A DNA stretch of 5,540 nt, from assembly GCA_031285695.1 (NCBI GenBank), contig JAITVR010000052.1:1-5540 (forward strand), given 5' to 3'. The notes below the pieces were generated by a model. That model was not told the DNA's origin and made no database searches. It saw only the letters and a program-made list of their open reading frames with translations. A program made the position numbers and the translations under genes. Every line of letters starts with the position of its first letter. Position 1 is the first letter of the stretch. The DNA is from Prevotellaceae bacterium (GTDB lineage: Bacteria > Bacteroidota > Bacteroidia > Bacteroidales > UBA932). This document shows, piece after piece, positions 1 to 5,479 of the stretch.

Positions 1-2
1 TG

Positions 3-10
3 TAAATTTG
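3..10 (+). promoter_or_regulatory. Possible Bacteroidota -7 promoter box ahead of the mutarotase gene
   Basis: TAAATTTG matches the TAnnTTTG -7 consensus of the Bacteroidota primary sigma factor. It would place a transcript start near position 15-18 and leave a leader of about 20 nt before the ATG at 37. The partner -33 TTTG box would lie left of the window, so only half the promoter can be tested. If real, the galM-like gene is the first gene of its transcription unit. Confidence 0.45.
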
Positions 11-36
11 GTGCCTCAATCTTTTTTTACACTGCT

Positions 37-1188
37 ATGAACGCAAAAATCTTAACCCTTGCTGCTGTGGCCACGCTTGGCGTGTGCTCGTGCGGCAGCC
101 AAAAATCAAACAACATGGAAATTACAAAAGCGCCCTTTGGTACCTACGAGGGGCAGGAGGTGCAGCTGTACACCCTAAGCAACGGCGCGGGTATGAGCAT
201 GAAGGTGGCCACCTACGGCGGCACCATTACCGAGCTGTACACGCCCGACCGCAACGGCGCAGCAGGCAACATTACGCTGGGCTTTCCCACGCTGGACGGC
301 TACCGCAGCGAGGCTTTTTTTAAGGTAGGGCCGTACTTCGGCGCGCTCATTGGTCGCTACGGCAACCGCATTGGGCAGGCTAAGTTTACGCTCGACGGAA
401 AAGAGTATAAGTTGGCGGCCAACAATGGTCGCAACCACCTGCACGGCGGTCTCAAGGGTTTCGATAAGGCCATTTGGAACGCCGAAGAAATAAAAGGAGC
501 CGATAGCGTAGGGCTTAAATTATCCTACCTAAGCAAAGACGGCGAGGAAGGCTACCCGGGCAACCTCAGCGTGCAGGTTACCTATCTTCTTACAAAAAAT
601 AACGAGCTAAAAATTCAGTACTCGGCCACCACCGATAAGCTTACGCTGTGCAACCTTACCAACCACGCCTACTTCAACCTTGCAGCCGGCGCAGCGCCCG
701 ATGCCATGGGGCACGAGCTGACCATTTTTGCCGATAAGTTTACCGAGGCCGATGGCGAATTAATTCCTACCGGAAAATCTTTAGATGTAAAGGGTACGCC
801 TTTTGACTTTACCACGCCCCACGTTATTGGCGAGCGCATTGATGCCGATAACGCCCAGCTAAAAAGCGGCGGCGGCTACGACCACAACTGGGAGCTGAAC
901 GCCAAAGATGGAAAGTTGAGCCTTGCCGCGCAGGTGTACGAACCGCTGAGCGGCCGCACCATGGAGGTGTACACCACCGAACCCGGAGTGCAGTTTTACG
1001 CCGGCAACTTCCTTGACGGAAACCTGTACGGCGTGGACAGCGCGCGCTACGTAAAGCGTTACGGCTTTTGCCTCGAAACGCAGCACTTCCCCGATTCGCC
1101 CCACCACTCGGCGTTCCCCAGCACCGAACTCAAGCCCGGGCAAACCTACGCAAGCGAAACGGTGTACAAGTTTGGGGTAAAGAAGTAA
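37..1188 (+). CDS. galM: Aldose 1-epimerase (mutarotase), predicted lipoprotein
   Basis: Aldose 1-epimerase (EC 5.1.3.3) interconverts alpha and beta anomers of free sugars such as galactose, glucose or arabinose. The 383-residue product shows the family landmarks: GRYGNRI (residues 106-112, sugar-binding Arg), NHLHGG (133-138, with His136 as the first catalytic His), TNHAYFNL (208-215, catalytic His210), YDHNW (281-285, substrate Asp282) and LETQHFPDSP (346-355, catalytic base Glu347). No key residue is missing. Residues 1-18 form a short hydrophobic signal ending VCS before Cys19, a plausible lipobox, so the enzyme is probably lipid-anchored in the envelope rather than cytosolic. The residues after Cys19 (GSQKSN) are not acidic, so a surface-export signal is not evident. 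A start at Met27 (position 115) would give a cytosolic form of typical length, but the lipobox favours position 37. No Shine-Dalgarno is seen. Its neighbours are a sugar kinase and a sugar symporter. In Bacteroides arabinose operons the equivalent gene has been called araM. Confidence 0.93.
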   Translation: MNAKILTLAAVATLGVCSCGSQKSNNMEITKAPFGTYEGQEVQLYTLSNGAGMSMKVATYGGTITELYTPDRNGAAGNITLGFPTLDGYRSEAFFKVGPYFGALIGRYGNRIGQAKFTLDGKEYKLAANNGRNHLHGGLKGFDKAIWNAEEIKGADSVGLKLSYLSKDGEEGYPGNLSVQVTYLLTKNNELKIQYSATTDKLTLCNLTNHAYFNLAAGAAPDAMGHELTIFADKFTEADGELIPTGKSLDVKGTPFDFTTPHVIGERIDADNAQLKSGGGYDHNWELNAKDGKLSLAAQVYEPLSGRTMEVYTTEPGVQFYAGNFLDGNLYGVDSARYVKRYGFCLETQHFPDSPHHSAFPSTELKPGQTYASETVYKFGVKK

Positions 1189-1245
1189 ATGCACCCCCAA
1201 CCCCCTAAAGGGGGCTATAACAGTCTGCACAAGGTGCGGGTTGTT

Positions 1246-1266
1246 ACCCTGAGCCTGTCGAAGGGT
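1246..1266 (-). repeat. REP-like hairpin unit, copy 1
   Basis: Read on the minus strand, this unit has stem ACCCT/AGGGT around the 11-nt core TCGACAGGCTC. The core is identical to that of copies 2 and 3, and the five stem pairs are all Watson-Crick. It faces copy 2 across about 37 bp. The orientation and core resemble REP-type palindromes spread through Bacteroidota intergenic regions; that likeness is from memory, not from a search. Confidence 0.7.
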
Positions 1267-1303
1267 TTAGGCGAGGGCATTCGGAGGAAAAACCAACGCC
1301 GCA

Positions 1304-1329
1304 ATGCTTCGACAGGCTCAGCATGACAA
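1304..1329 (+). repeat. REP-like hairpin unit, copy 2
   Basis: Stem ATGCT/AGCAT (1304-1308 and 1320-1324) encloses the core TCGACAGGCTC and is followed by GACAA. Positions 1308-1329 are identical to 2460-2481 over 22 nt. Compared with copy 1, two stem positions differ on each side and pairing is kept. Confidence 0.75.
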
Positions 1330-1404
1330 CGCACGGTGGTTATAGGTACACTTCGGTTATAGCCCCCTTTAGGGGGTTGGGGGTAATACAGGTTAAGTAG
1401 TATT

Positions 1405-2418
1405 ATGCAAGTTGTTTTAGGCATCGATATAGGCGGAACCACCACCAAAATAGGTCTTGTAGATAAGGCAGGAAATATTTTGGGCGAAACCGTTACGCCT
1501 ACTCCCGCCAACACCTCGGGCATTTCCCCCGAAGGTTTTGTGTTGCAGCTGCACGATGCTATTGCAGCTTTGCGGAGCAAGCTAACAGAGGTGTGCGAAG
1601 TGGTGAGCACTGGTATTGGTGCGCCCAACGGAAGCTACTACAAGGGAACAATTGAATACGCTGCCAACTTGCCCTGGCAGCACGAGGTGGCGCCCATTGC
1701 GCAGCTGTTTGAAAAATACTACCCCGGCATTCCCGTAAAGCTTACCAACGATGCCAAGGCTGCCGCCCTGGGCGAAATGATTTACGGCGGCGCGCGCGGC
1801 ATGCGGGATTTTATTGTGGTAACGCTGGGCACGGGCTTTGGCAGCGGCATTGTGTGTGGCGGTGCGCTGCTGTACGGCTCCGACAGCTTTGCCGGCGAGC
1901 TGGGGCACACTATTATTAATCCGAATGGTCGCCATTGTGGTTGCGGACGCAGGGGCTGCTTGGAAACCTACGTTTCGGCTACGGGATTGAAGCAAACGGC
2001 GTTTGAGGTAATGTCCGCCCGCTACTTTACCGAGCCCAGCGCGCTCAAGCGGCTTTCGTTTCTCGACATGACGGCCAAAGACATTGCCGATGCCGCAGCC
2101 CAGGGCGACTCAATGGCGCTTGAGGTGTTTGATAAAACCGCGCAAATGTTGGCGCTTGGCTTGGCAAATGCAATTGCGATTACCGGCCCCGAGGCAATTT
2201 TTATTTACGGCGGTTTGGCAAAATCGGGAGACTTGCTGCTTGCGCCCACGCGCAAATATTTGAACGAAGCGGCGCTGAAAAATTTTTGCAAGCGCGATGA
2301 AAAGGGTAATATTTTGCGCGAAGCAAAGGCGCAAGTTTTGCTCTCGGAGTTGAACGATAAAAACGGCGCGCTGCTTGGTGCGGCGGCGTTGGCATGGGAA
2401 GAGATGGAAAAACGGTAA
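1405..2418 (+). CDS. ROK-family sugar kinase, probable glucokinase
   Basis: This 337-residue protein is a full-length ROK kinase that phosphorylates a hexose, most often glucose to glucose 6-phosphate with ATP in the cytosol. The N-terminal GIDIGGTTTKIGLVD (6-20) is the phosphate-binding motif. LTNDAKAAALGE (113-124) carries the catalytic Asp116. VVTLGTGFGSGIV (138-150) is the second ATP/phosphate motif. GELGH (164-168) followed by CGCGRRGCLE (178-187) forms the ROK zinc site, with His168, Cys178, Cys180 and Cys185 as ligands and Glu165 and Glu187 as likely sugar contacts. IYGGLAKSGD (267-276) is the adenosine motif. There is no N-terminal helix-turn-helix, so it is an enzyme rather than a ROK repressor. 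The start follows the A/T-rich leader AGTAGTATT with no Shine-Dalgarno. The gene has no recognisable -7 box of its own in the 216-nt gap, so it is probably read from the galM promoter through the inverted-repeat element. Fructokinase, mannokinase or N-acetylhexosamine kinase activity cannot be excluded from sequence alone. Confidence 0.92.
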   Translation: MQVVLGIDIGGTTTKIGLVDKAGNILGETVTPTPANTSGISPEGFVLQLHDAIAALRSKLTEVCEVVSTGIGAPNGSYYKGTIEYAANLPWQHEVAPIAQLFEKYYPGIPVKLTNDAKAAALGEMIYGGARGMRDFIVVTLGTGFGSGIVCGGALLYGSDSFAGELGHTIINPNGRHCGCGRRGCLETYVSATGLKQTAFEVMSARYFTEPSALKRLSFLDMTAKDIADAAAQGDSMALEVFDKTAQMLALGLANAIAITGPEAIFIYGGLAKSGDLLLAPTRKYLNEAALKNFCKRDEKGNILREAKAQVLLSELNDKNGALLGAAALAWEEMEKR

Positions 2419-2455
2419 AATAGAAAAATAGAACAAAAGGAAAATAGAATGACGT

Positions 2456-2481
2456 GGTTTTCGACAGGCTCAGCATGACAA
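2456..2481 (+). repeat. REP-like unit, copy 3 (degraded stem)
   Basis: Positions 2460-2481 repeat copy 2 exactly over 22 nt, including TCGACAGGCTCAGCATGAC. The 5' stem half, however, is GGTTT (2456-2460) instead of ATGCT, so the hairpin is lost or very weak. Just upstream AATAGAA occurs three times (2419, 2427, 2443), and CTTCTTA occurs twice downstream (2502, 2511). The gap is therefore largely low-complexity or repeat-derived sequence. Confidence 0.7.
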
Positions 2482-2535
2482 GAGGTAAGAGTTTTCCTAA
2501 TCTTCTTAGACTTCTTAAAATTCTTTTTTCTCTTT

Positions 2536-2543
2536 TACTTTTG
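2536..2543 (+). promoter_or_regulatory. Possible -7 promoter box ahead of the symporter
   Basis: TACTTTTG fits TAnnTTTG and would start transcription near 2549-2552, giving a leader of about 32-35 nt before the ATG at 2584. No clear TTTG -33 partner lies 19-21 nt upstream; that stretch is T/C-rich. The surrounding sequence is A/T-rich and chance matches are likely, so this is a weak call. Confidence 0.35.
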
Positions 2544-2583
2544 TACTTTACTATAACATTATAAACTTTAAAAACTAACACAC

Positions 2584-4524
2584 ATGGGTTCAATTTCAGG
2601 TTTTCAAACGGTTGACTTTGTCATCGTTGGTGCGTACCTTGTGCTACTGGTAGCGCTTGGCTTATTCCTGTCGCGCAAAAAGGACGGGAAGGAGAAGGAT
2701 TCGAAGGACTACTTTTTGGCAGGCAATACGCTTACGTGGTGGGCGGTGGGCGCCTCGCTCATTGCTGCCAACATTTCGGCCGAGCAATTTATCGGCATGT
2801 CGGGTAGCGGTTTTCGCATAGGCATGTGCGTGGCGGCGTATGAGCTGATGGCGGCGGTAACGCTCATACTGGTGGCAAAATTTTTGCTGCCTGCCATGAT
2901 TAAAAGCAACATTTTTACCATTCCGCAATTTTTGAAGCAACGCTACAACTCGGGCGTGGGCTTGGCTTTTTCCATTTTTTGGCTGCTGCTTTACGTGTTT
3001 GTAAACTTGACCTCGGTGGCTTGGTTGGGCGCGCTGGCCATTAGGCAAATTTTGGGCATCGACAGCCTTTCCTTCATGGGCATGCAGTTCGATTTTCTCA
3101 ACGTGTGCATTCTTTTCCTCTTTATCGTTGCCGGAATTTACTCCATCTACGGCGGCTTGGCTTCGGTAGCGTGGACTGATGTAATGCAGGTGGTTTTCCT
3201 CGTGGGCGGCGGACTTATTACGGCGTACTTTGCGCTGGAAGCCGTGAGCGGCGTGGGCAAAGGCGCTTGGGAGGGCTTCAAAATTGTGTATAACTACGCA
3301 AAAGAAATTCCGCAGGACACGCACTTTAGCCTTATTGTAAACAAGGCGCACGACCCGGCAGCGTTTAAGGACCTGCCCGGAATTGCCGGCGTGGTAGGCG
3401 CGCTGTGGTTTACCAACCTTGGCTACTGGGGCTTCAACCAGTACATTATTCAAAAAGGCCTGGCGGCAAAAAGCATTGACGAGGCCAAGCGCGGACTGCT
3501 GTTTGCCGGTTACCTCAAAATTCTAATTCCGTTCATCGTAGTTATTCCCGGCATTACCGCCTTTGTGCTGTTCCACGCTCAAGGCGCCGATGCCAGCCAG
3601 ATTCCGGGCTTGGCGCAAGGCTACTTCGACCTGCACGGCACCATTGCCAAGGCCGATGATGCTTACCCCTGGCTCATTCGTAACTTTGCCCCCGTGGGCG
3701 TGCGCGGCTTGGCCTTTGCTGCGCTGGTAGCCGCCATTATTTCGTCGTTGGCGTCAATGTTCAACAGCACCTCCACCATTTTTACCATGGATATTTACAA
3801 GGAGCACATCAACAAAAATGCTTCGGAAAAACGCTTGGTAAATGTTGGTCGCTTGGTGGCGTTTATTTCGTTGGTAGTTGCTGCCGTTACCGTTCGTCCT
3901 TTGCTGGGCGGGCTCGACCAAGCCTTCCAGTATATTCAAGAATATTCGGGCTTTGTTTACCCCGGCATTGTAATTGTGTTTGGGCTTGGGCTGCTGTGGA
4001 AGCGCGCCTCGGGCACAGCCGCCATTTGGACTTCAATTCTTACGCTGCCCTTGGGTATTTTGTTCAAGGTTTGCTACCCCGAAATACCTTTTCAAAGTCG
4101 CATGGGCTACGTGGCCATGCTGCTTTTTGCGGCGTTCATTACGCTCTCGCTTGCCGATAAAAAGCATGCCGTTTCCGCCGATTCTGTTGCCGATAGCGAT
4201 AAGAAAACAATGAAGAAGTGGGGCTGCATTCTTGGCAGCATTGCCGCGCTGCTTTTTGTTTCGGCAGTGGCGCAAAAAATTGCCTTTGCCATGGGCAGTG
4301 AATTTGCACTTTACCTTGACAACATTGGCTACTCCGCCATGTTTGTAATGGTAGCCATGCTCACGGCGTGCAGCGTATTTTTGTACTCCAATGCAAGTAG
4401 CAACGTGAAAGACCCCAAGAGCCTTGCGGTTGACCTCAACCTGTTCCACACCGGCCGAGGTTTTGCCATTGCATCATTCGGCATTTGCGCCATTGTAGCC
4501 GCGCTGTACGTTATTTTTTGGTAG
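2584..4524 (+). CDS. SSS-family Na+/sugar symporter, vSGLT-like
   Basis: An inner-membrane Na+-coupled sugar importer of the solute:sodium symporter family, 646 residues. Long stretches match what I recall of Vibrio vSGLT: DYFLAG..L.WWAVGASLIAAN (42-63), ISAEQFIGMSGSG (64-76), YSIYGGL (186-192), YWGFNQYIIQ (281-290), ISSLASMFNST (386-396) and QAFQYIQEY (446-454). vSGLT sugar contacts map to Asn63, Glu67, Gln68, Glu87, Asn278, Lys312 and Gln452, with gate Tyr281. The Na2 site maps to Ala61, Ile64, Ala384, Ser387 and Ser388. One contact differs: vSGLT Ser91 is Ala90. I count about 16 hydrophobic segments rather than 14. The additional pair lies between 505 and 601, around a charged loop (525-545); the final segment ending YVIFW matches the vSGLT C-terminus. 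The substrate could be glucose/galactose (closest relative plus the kinase) or L-arabinose (araD neighbour; Bacteroides AraP is of this family). The start has no Shine-Dalgarno; the protein begins like family members. Confidence 0.95.
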   Translation: MGSISGFQTVDFVIVGAYLVLLVALGLFLSRKKDGKEKDSKDYFLAGNTLTWWAVGASLIAANISAEQFIGMSGSGFRIGMCVAAYELMAAVTLILVAKFLLPAMIKSNIFTIPQFLKQRYNSGVGLAFSIFWLLLYVFVNLTSVAWLGALAIRQILGIDSLSFMGMQFDFLNVCILFLFIVAGIYSIYGGLASVAWTDVMQVVFLVGGGLITAYFALEAVSGVGKGAWEGFKIVYNYAKEIPQDTHFSLIVNKAHDPAAFKDLPGIAGVVGALWFTNLGYWGFNQYIIQKGLAAKSIDEAKRGLLFAGYLKILIPFIVVIPGITAFVLFHAQGADASQIPGLAQGYFDLHGTIAKADDAYPWLIRNFAPVGVRGLAFAALVAAIISSLASMFNSTSTIFTMDIYKEHINKNASEKRLVNVGRLVAFISLVVAAVTVRPLLGGLDQAFQYIQEYSGFVYPGIVIVFGLGLLWKRASGTAAIWTSILTLPLGILFKVCYPEIPFQSRMGYVAMLLFAAFITLSLADKKHAVSADSVADSDKKTMKKWGCILGSIAALLFVSAVAQKIAFAMGSEFALYLDNIGYSAMFVMVAMLTACSVFLYSNASSNVKDPKSLAVDLNLFHTGRGFAIASFGICAIVAALYVIFW

Positions 4525-4533
4525 AAAAAAACA

Positions 4534-4584
4534 GTAACGAGTGACAAACGTGACGAGTGACAAGTCACGTTTGTTACCTGTTAC
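4534..4584. repeat. 21-bp inverted repeat upstream of araD (operator-like or repeat element)
   Basis: Arms 4534-4554 and 4564-4584 match as inverted repeats at 18 of 21 positions. Two of the three differences become G-U pairs in RNA. The loop is 9 nt (4555-4563). ACGAGTGACAA occurs twice in direct orientation, 16 nt apart (4537 and 4553), and TTTGTCACT at 4586-4594 is the exact complement of AGTGACAAA at 4540-4548, giving a competing pairing. It starts 9 nt after the symporter stop and ends 18 nt before the araD start. It could be an operator, an mRNA hairpin setting araD expression, or a mobile-type palindrome. No T-run follows the stem, so it is not a standard terminator. Confidence 0.7.
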
Positions 4585-4589
4585 ATTTG
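4582..4589 (+). promoter_or_regulatory. Weak -7-like box ahead of araD
   Basis: TACATTTG fits TAnnTTTG and overlaps the right end of the inverted repeat. It would put the transcript start near 4595, only about 8 nt before the araD ATG, and no properly spaced -33 box is seen. A chance match inside the repeat is as likely as a promoter; araD may simply be co-transcribed with the symporter. Confidence 0.22.
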
Positions 4590-4602
4590 TCACTTTATTA
4601 TT

Positions 4603-5292
4603 ATGTTAGAAGAATTAAAACAAAAAGTTTTCCGTGCCAACTTAGATTTGGTAAAGCACGGCTTAGTTATTTTTACCTGGGGCAACGTGAGCGCCATCGA
4701 CCGCAAGCAGGGGCTTGTAGTCATCAAACCCTCGGGCGTTGATTATGACGGCATGAAGGCCGATGACATGGTGGTTATTGATTTGGACGGAAAAGTCGTT
4801 GAGGGAAAGTACAAACCTTCGAGCGACACCGCCACGCACCTGGTGCTGTACAAGGCATTCGAGACGCTGGGCGGCATAGTGCACACGCACTCCACCTACG
4901 CCACCGCGTGGGCGCAGGCCGGCTGCGATGTTCCCAACATTGGCACCACGCAGGCCGACTACTTCAACCAAGCCATTCCCTGCACCCGCAGCATGACCTA
5001 CGATGAGGTGCACGGCGCGTACGAGCTGGAAACGGGCAACGTAGTGGTGGAGCGTTTCCGCAAAGGCGAAATTAACCCCGCATACGTGCCCTCGGTGCTG
5101 GTAAAAAACCACGGCCCCTTTGCCTGGGGAAAAGATGCCGACGAGGCGGTGCACAACGCCGTGGTGCTGGAGCAGGTGGCCAAAATGGCGTACATTTCCT
5201 ACGGCGTTAACCCCAAGCTGGACATGAACCCCGAGCTTATTCAAAAGCACTTTTACCGCAAGCACGGCCCGGGAGCGTACTACGGGCAGTAG
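4603..5292 (+). CDS. araD: L-ribulose-5-phosphate 4-epimerase
   Basis: This class II aldolase-fold enzyme (EC 5.1.3.4) converts L-ribulose 5-phosphate to D-xylulose 5-phosphate, feeding L-arabinose carbon into the pentose-phosphate pathway in the cytosol. The 229-residue length is close to E. coli AraD (231). Metal and catalytic residues are in place: TWGNVS (25-30) and KPSGVDY (42-48) for phosphate binding, PSSDT (72-76, Asp75), HTH (94-96, His94 and His96 as zinc ligands), ADYF (118-121, Asp119), [10 protein letters not shown] (169-178, His170 as third ligand) and the C-terminal AYYGQ with Tyr227. The start MLEELK matches the family N-terminus; the ATG follows TTATTATT without a Shine-Dalgarno. 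The paralogues UlaF and SgbE catalyse the same reaction in ascorbate/xylulose pathways. Phrases such as MKADDMVV and [13 protein letters not shown] look at least as close to UlaF, so pathway assignment is less certain than the reaction. It is the last gene before a strong terminator. Confidence 0.95.
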   Translation: MLEELKQKVFRANLDLVKHGLVIFTWGNVSAIDRKQGLVVIKPSGVDYDGMKADDMVVIDLDGKVVEGKYKPSSDTATHLVLYKAFETLGGIVHTHSTYATAWAQAGCDVPNIGTTQADYFNQAIPCTRSMTYDEVHGAYELETGNVVVERFRKGEINPAYVPSVLVKNHGPFAWGKDADEAVHNAVVLEQVAKMAYISYGVNPKLDMNPELIQKHFYRKHGPGAYYGQ

Positions 5293-5412
5293 AGCTTCAA
5301 CGCGCACTACACAGCCTCTTTTTGCATCAAGGTGGCTTGTGCGATGGCGTATGGTGGGAAGACAAAACCGTAGCGAGGGGCTACAACCGCTCGCTTGCCG
5401 GTAGCGGAAAAG
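5293..5412. other. Non-coding spacer after araD
   Basis: No gene is supported here. Small alternative stems are visible: GTAGC/GCTAC (5370-5374 with 5380-5384), competing with AGCGAG/CTCGCT (5372-5377 with 5390-5395). The araD frame stays open for 26 codons past its TAG, but the protein already ends at the conserved YYGQ terminus, so this is treated as chance. Confidence 0.5.
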
Positions 5413-5444
5413 GCGGATACCCGTATAGCGTATCCGCTTTTTTT
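5413..5444 (+). terminator. Rho-independent terminator of the sugar gene block
   Basis: A perfect 8-bp stem, GCGGATAC (5413-5420) with GTATCCGC (5430-5437), encloses a 9-nt loop and is followed directly by seven T residues (5438-5444). It lies 120 nt after the araD stop and marks the end of the upstream transcription unit. Confidence 0.88.
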
Positions 5445-5445
5445 G

Positions 5446-5453
5446 TATATTTG
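5446..5453 (+). promoter_or_regulatory. Probable -7 promoter box of the downstream gene
   Basis: TATATTTG followed by C fits the extended TAnnTTTGY form. It starts two bases after the terminator T-run and 27 nt before the next ATG, implying a leader of about 20 nt. No TTTG is seen at the expected -33 spacing, which falls in the terminator hairpin. Confidence 0.5.
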
Positions 5454-5479
5454 CCATCGTTTGGAAAAATAGAAATAGC

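Larger units (their letters stand above)
1193..1384. repeat. Nested inverted-repeat element filling the galM-kinase gap
   Basis: The outer arms 1193-1221 and 1356-1384 are perfect reverse complements over 29 bp. Each arm contains its own small hairpin (CCCCCTAAAGGGGG at 1201-1214 and its complement in the right arm). Inside, a 15-bp perfect inverted repeat (1249-1263 with 1307-1321) belongs to two REP-like units in opposite orientation; their similarity extends imperfectly outward through GTGCG..TTGT. The element begins 4 nt after the galM stop codon and ends 20 nt before the kinase start. I find no convincing target-site duplication and no coding capacity. It could be a non-autonomous MITE-like or BIME-like repeat. 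In mRNA it could fold into a long composite hairpin between the two genes. There is no T-run, so it is not a canonical intrinsic terminator. Confidence 0.85.

Noticed and set aside
1201..1214. Hairpin CCCCCTAAAGGGGG right after galM as an intrinsic terminator
   Set aside because: The stem is not followed by a T-run (CTATAAC follows) and it is one half of the larger inverted repeat.
1363..1384. G-rich right arm as a G-quadruplex
   Set aside because: Only two long G runs occur close together, so four stacked runs in one strand are not available.
1193..1384. CRISPR array or phage attachment site
   Set aside because: The repeats are inverted rather than regularly spaced direct repeats, and there are no cas, integrase or tRNA genes nearby.
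1185..1390. Target-site duplication flanking the 192-bp element
   Set aside because: Left flank AAATGC and right flank AATACA share only AAT at unequal distance from the arms, which is no better than chance.
4557..4742. Short plus-strand open frame overlapping the start of araD
   Set aside because: It runs through the inverted repeat and the araD 5' end in another frame and has no family features.
5293..5370. 26-codon open extension of araD past its TAG stop, suggesting stop-codon read-through
   Set aside because: The protein already ends at the conserved AYYGQ terminus with catalytic Tyr227, and the extension has no recognisable character.
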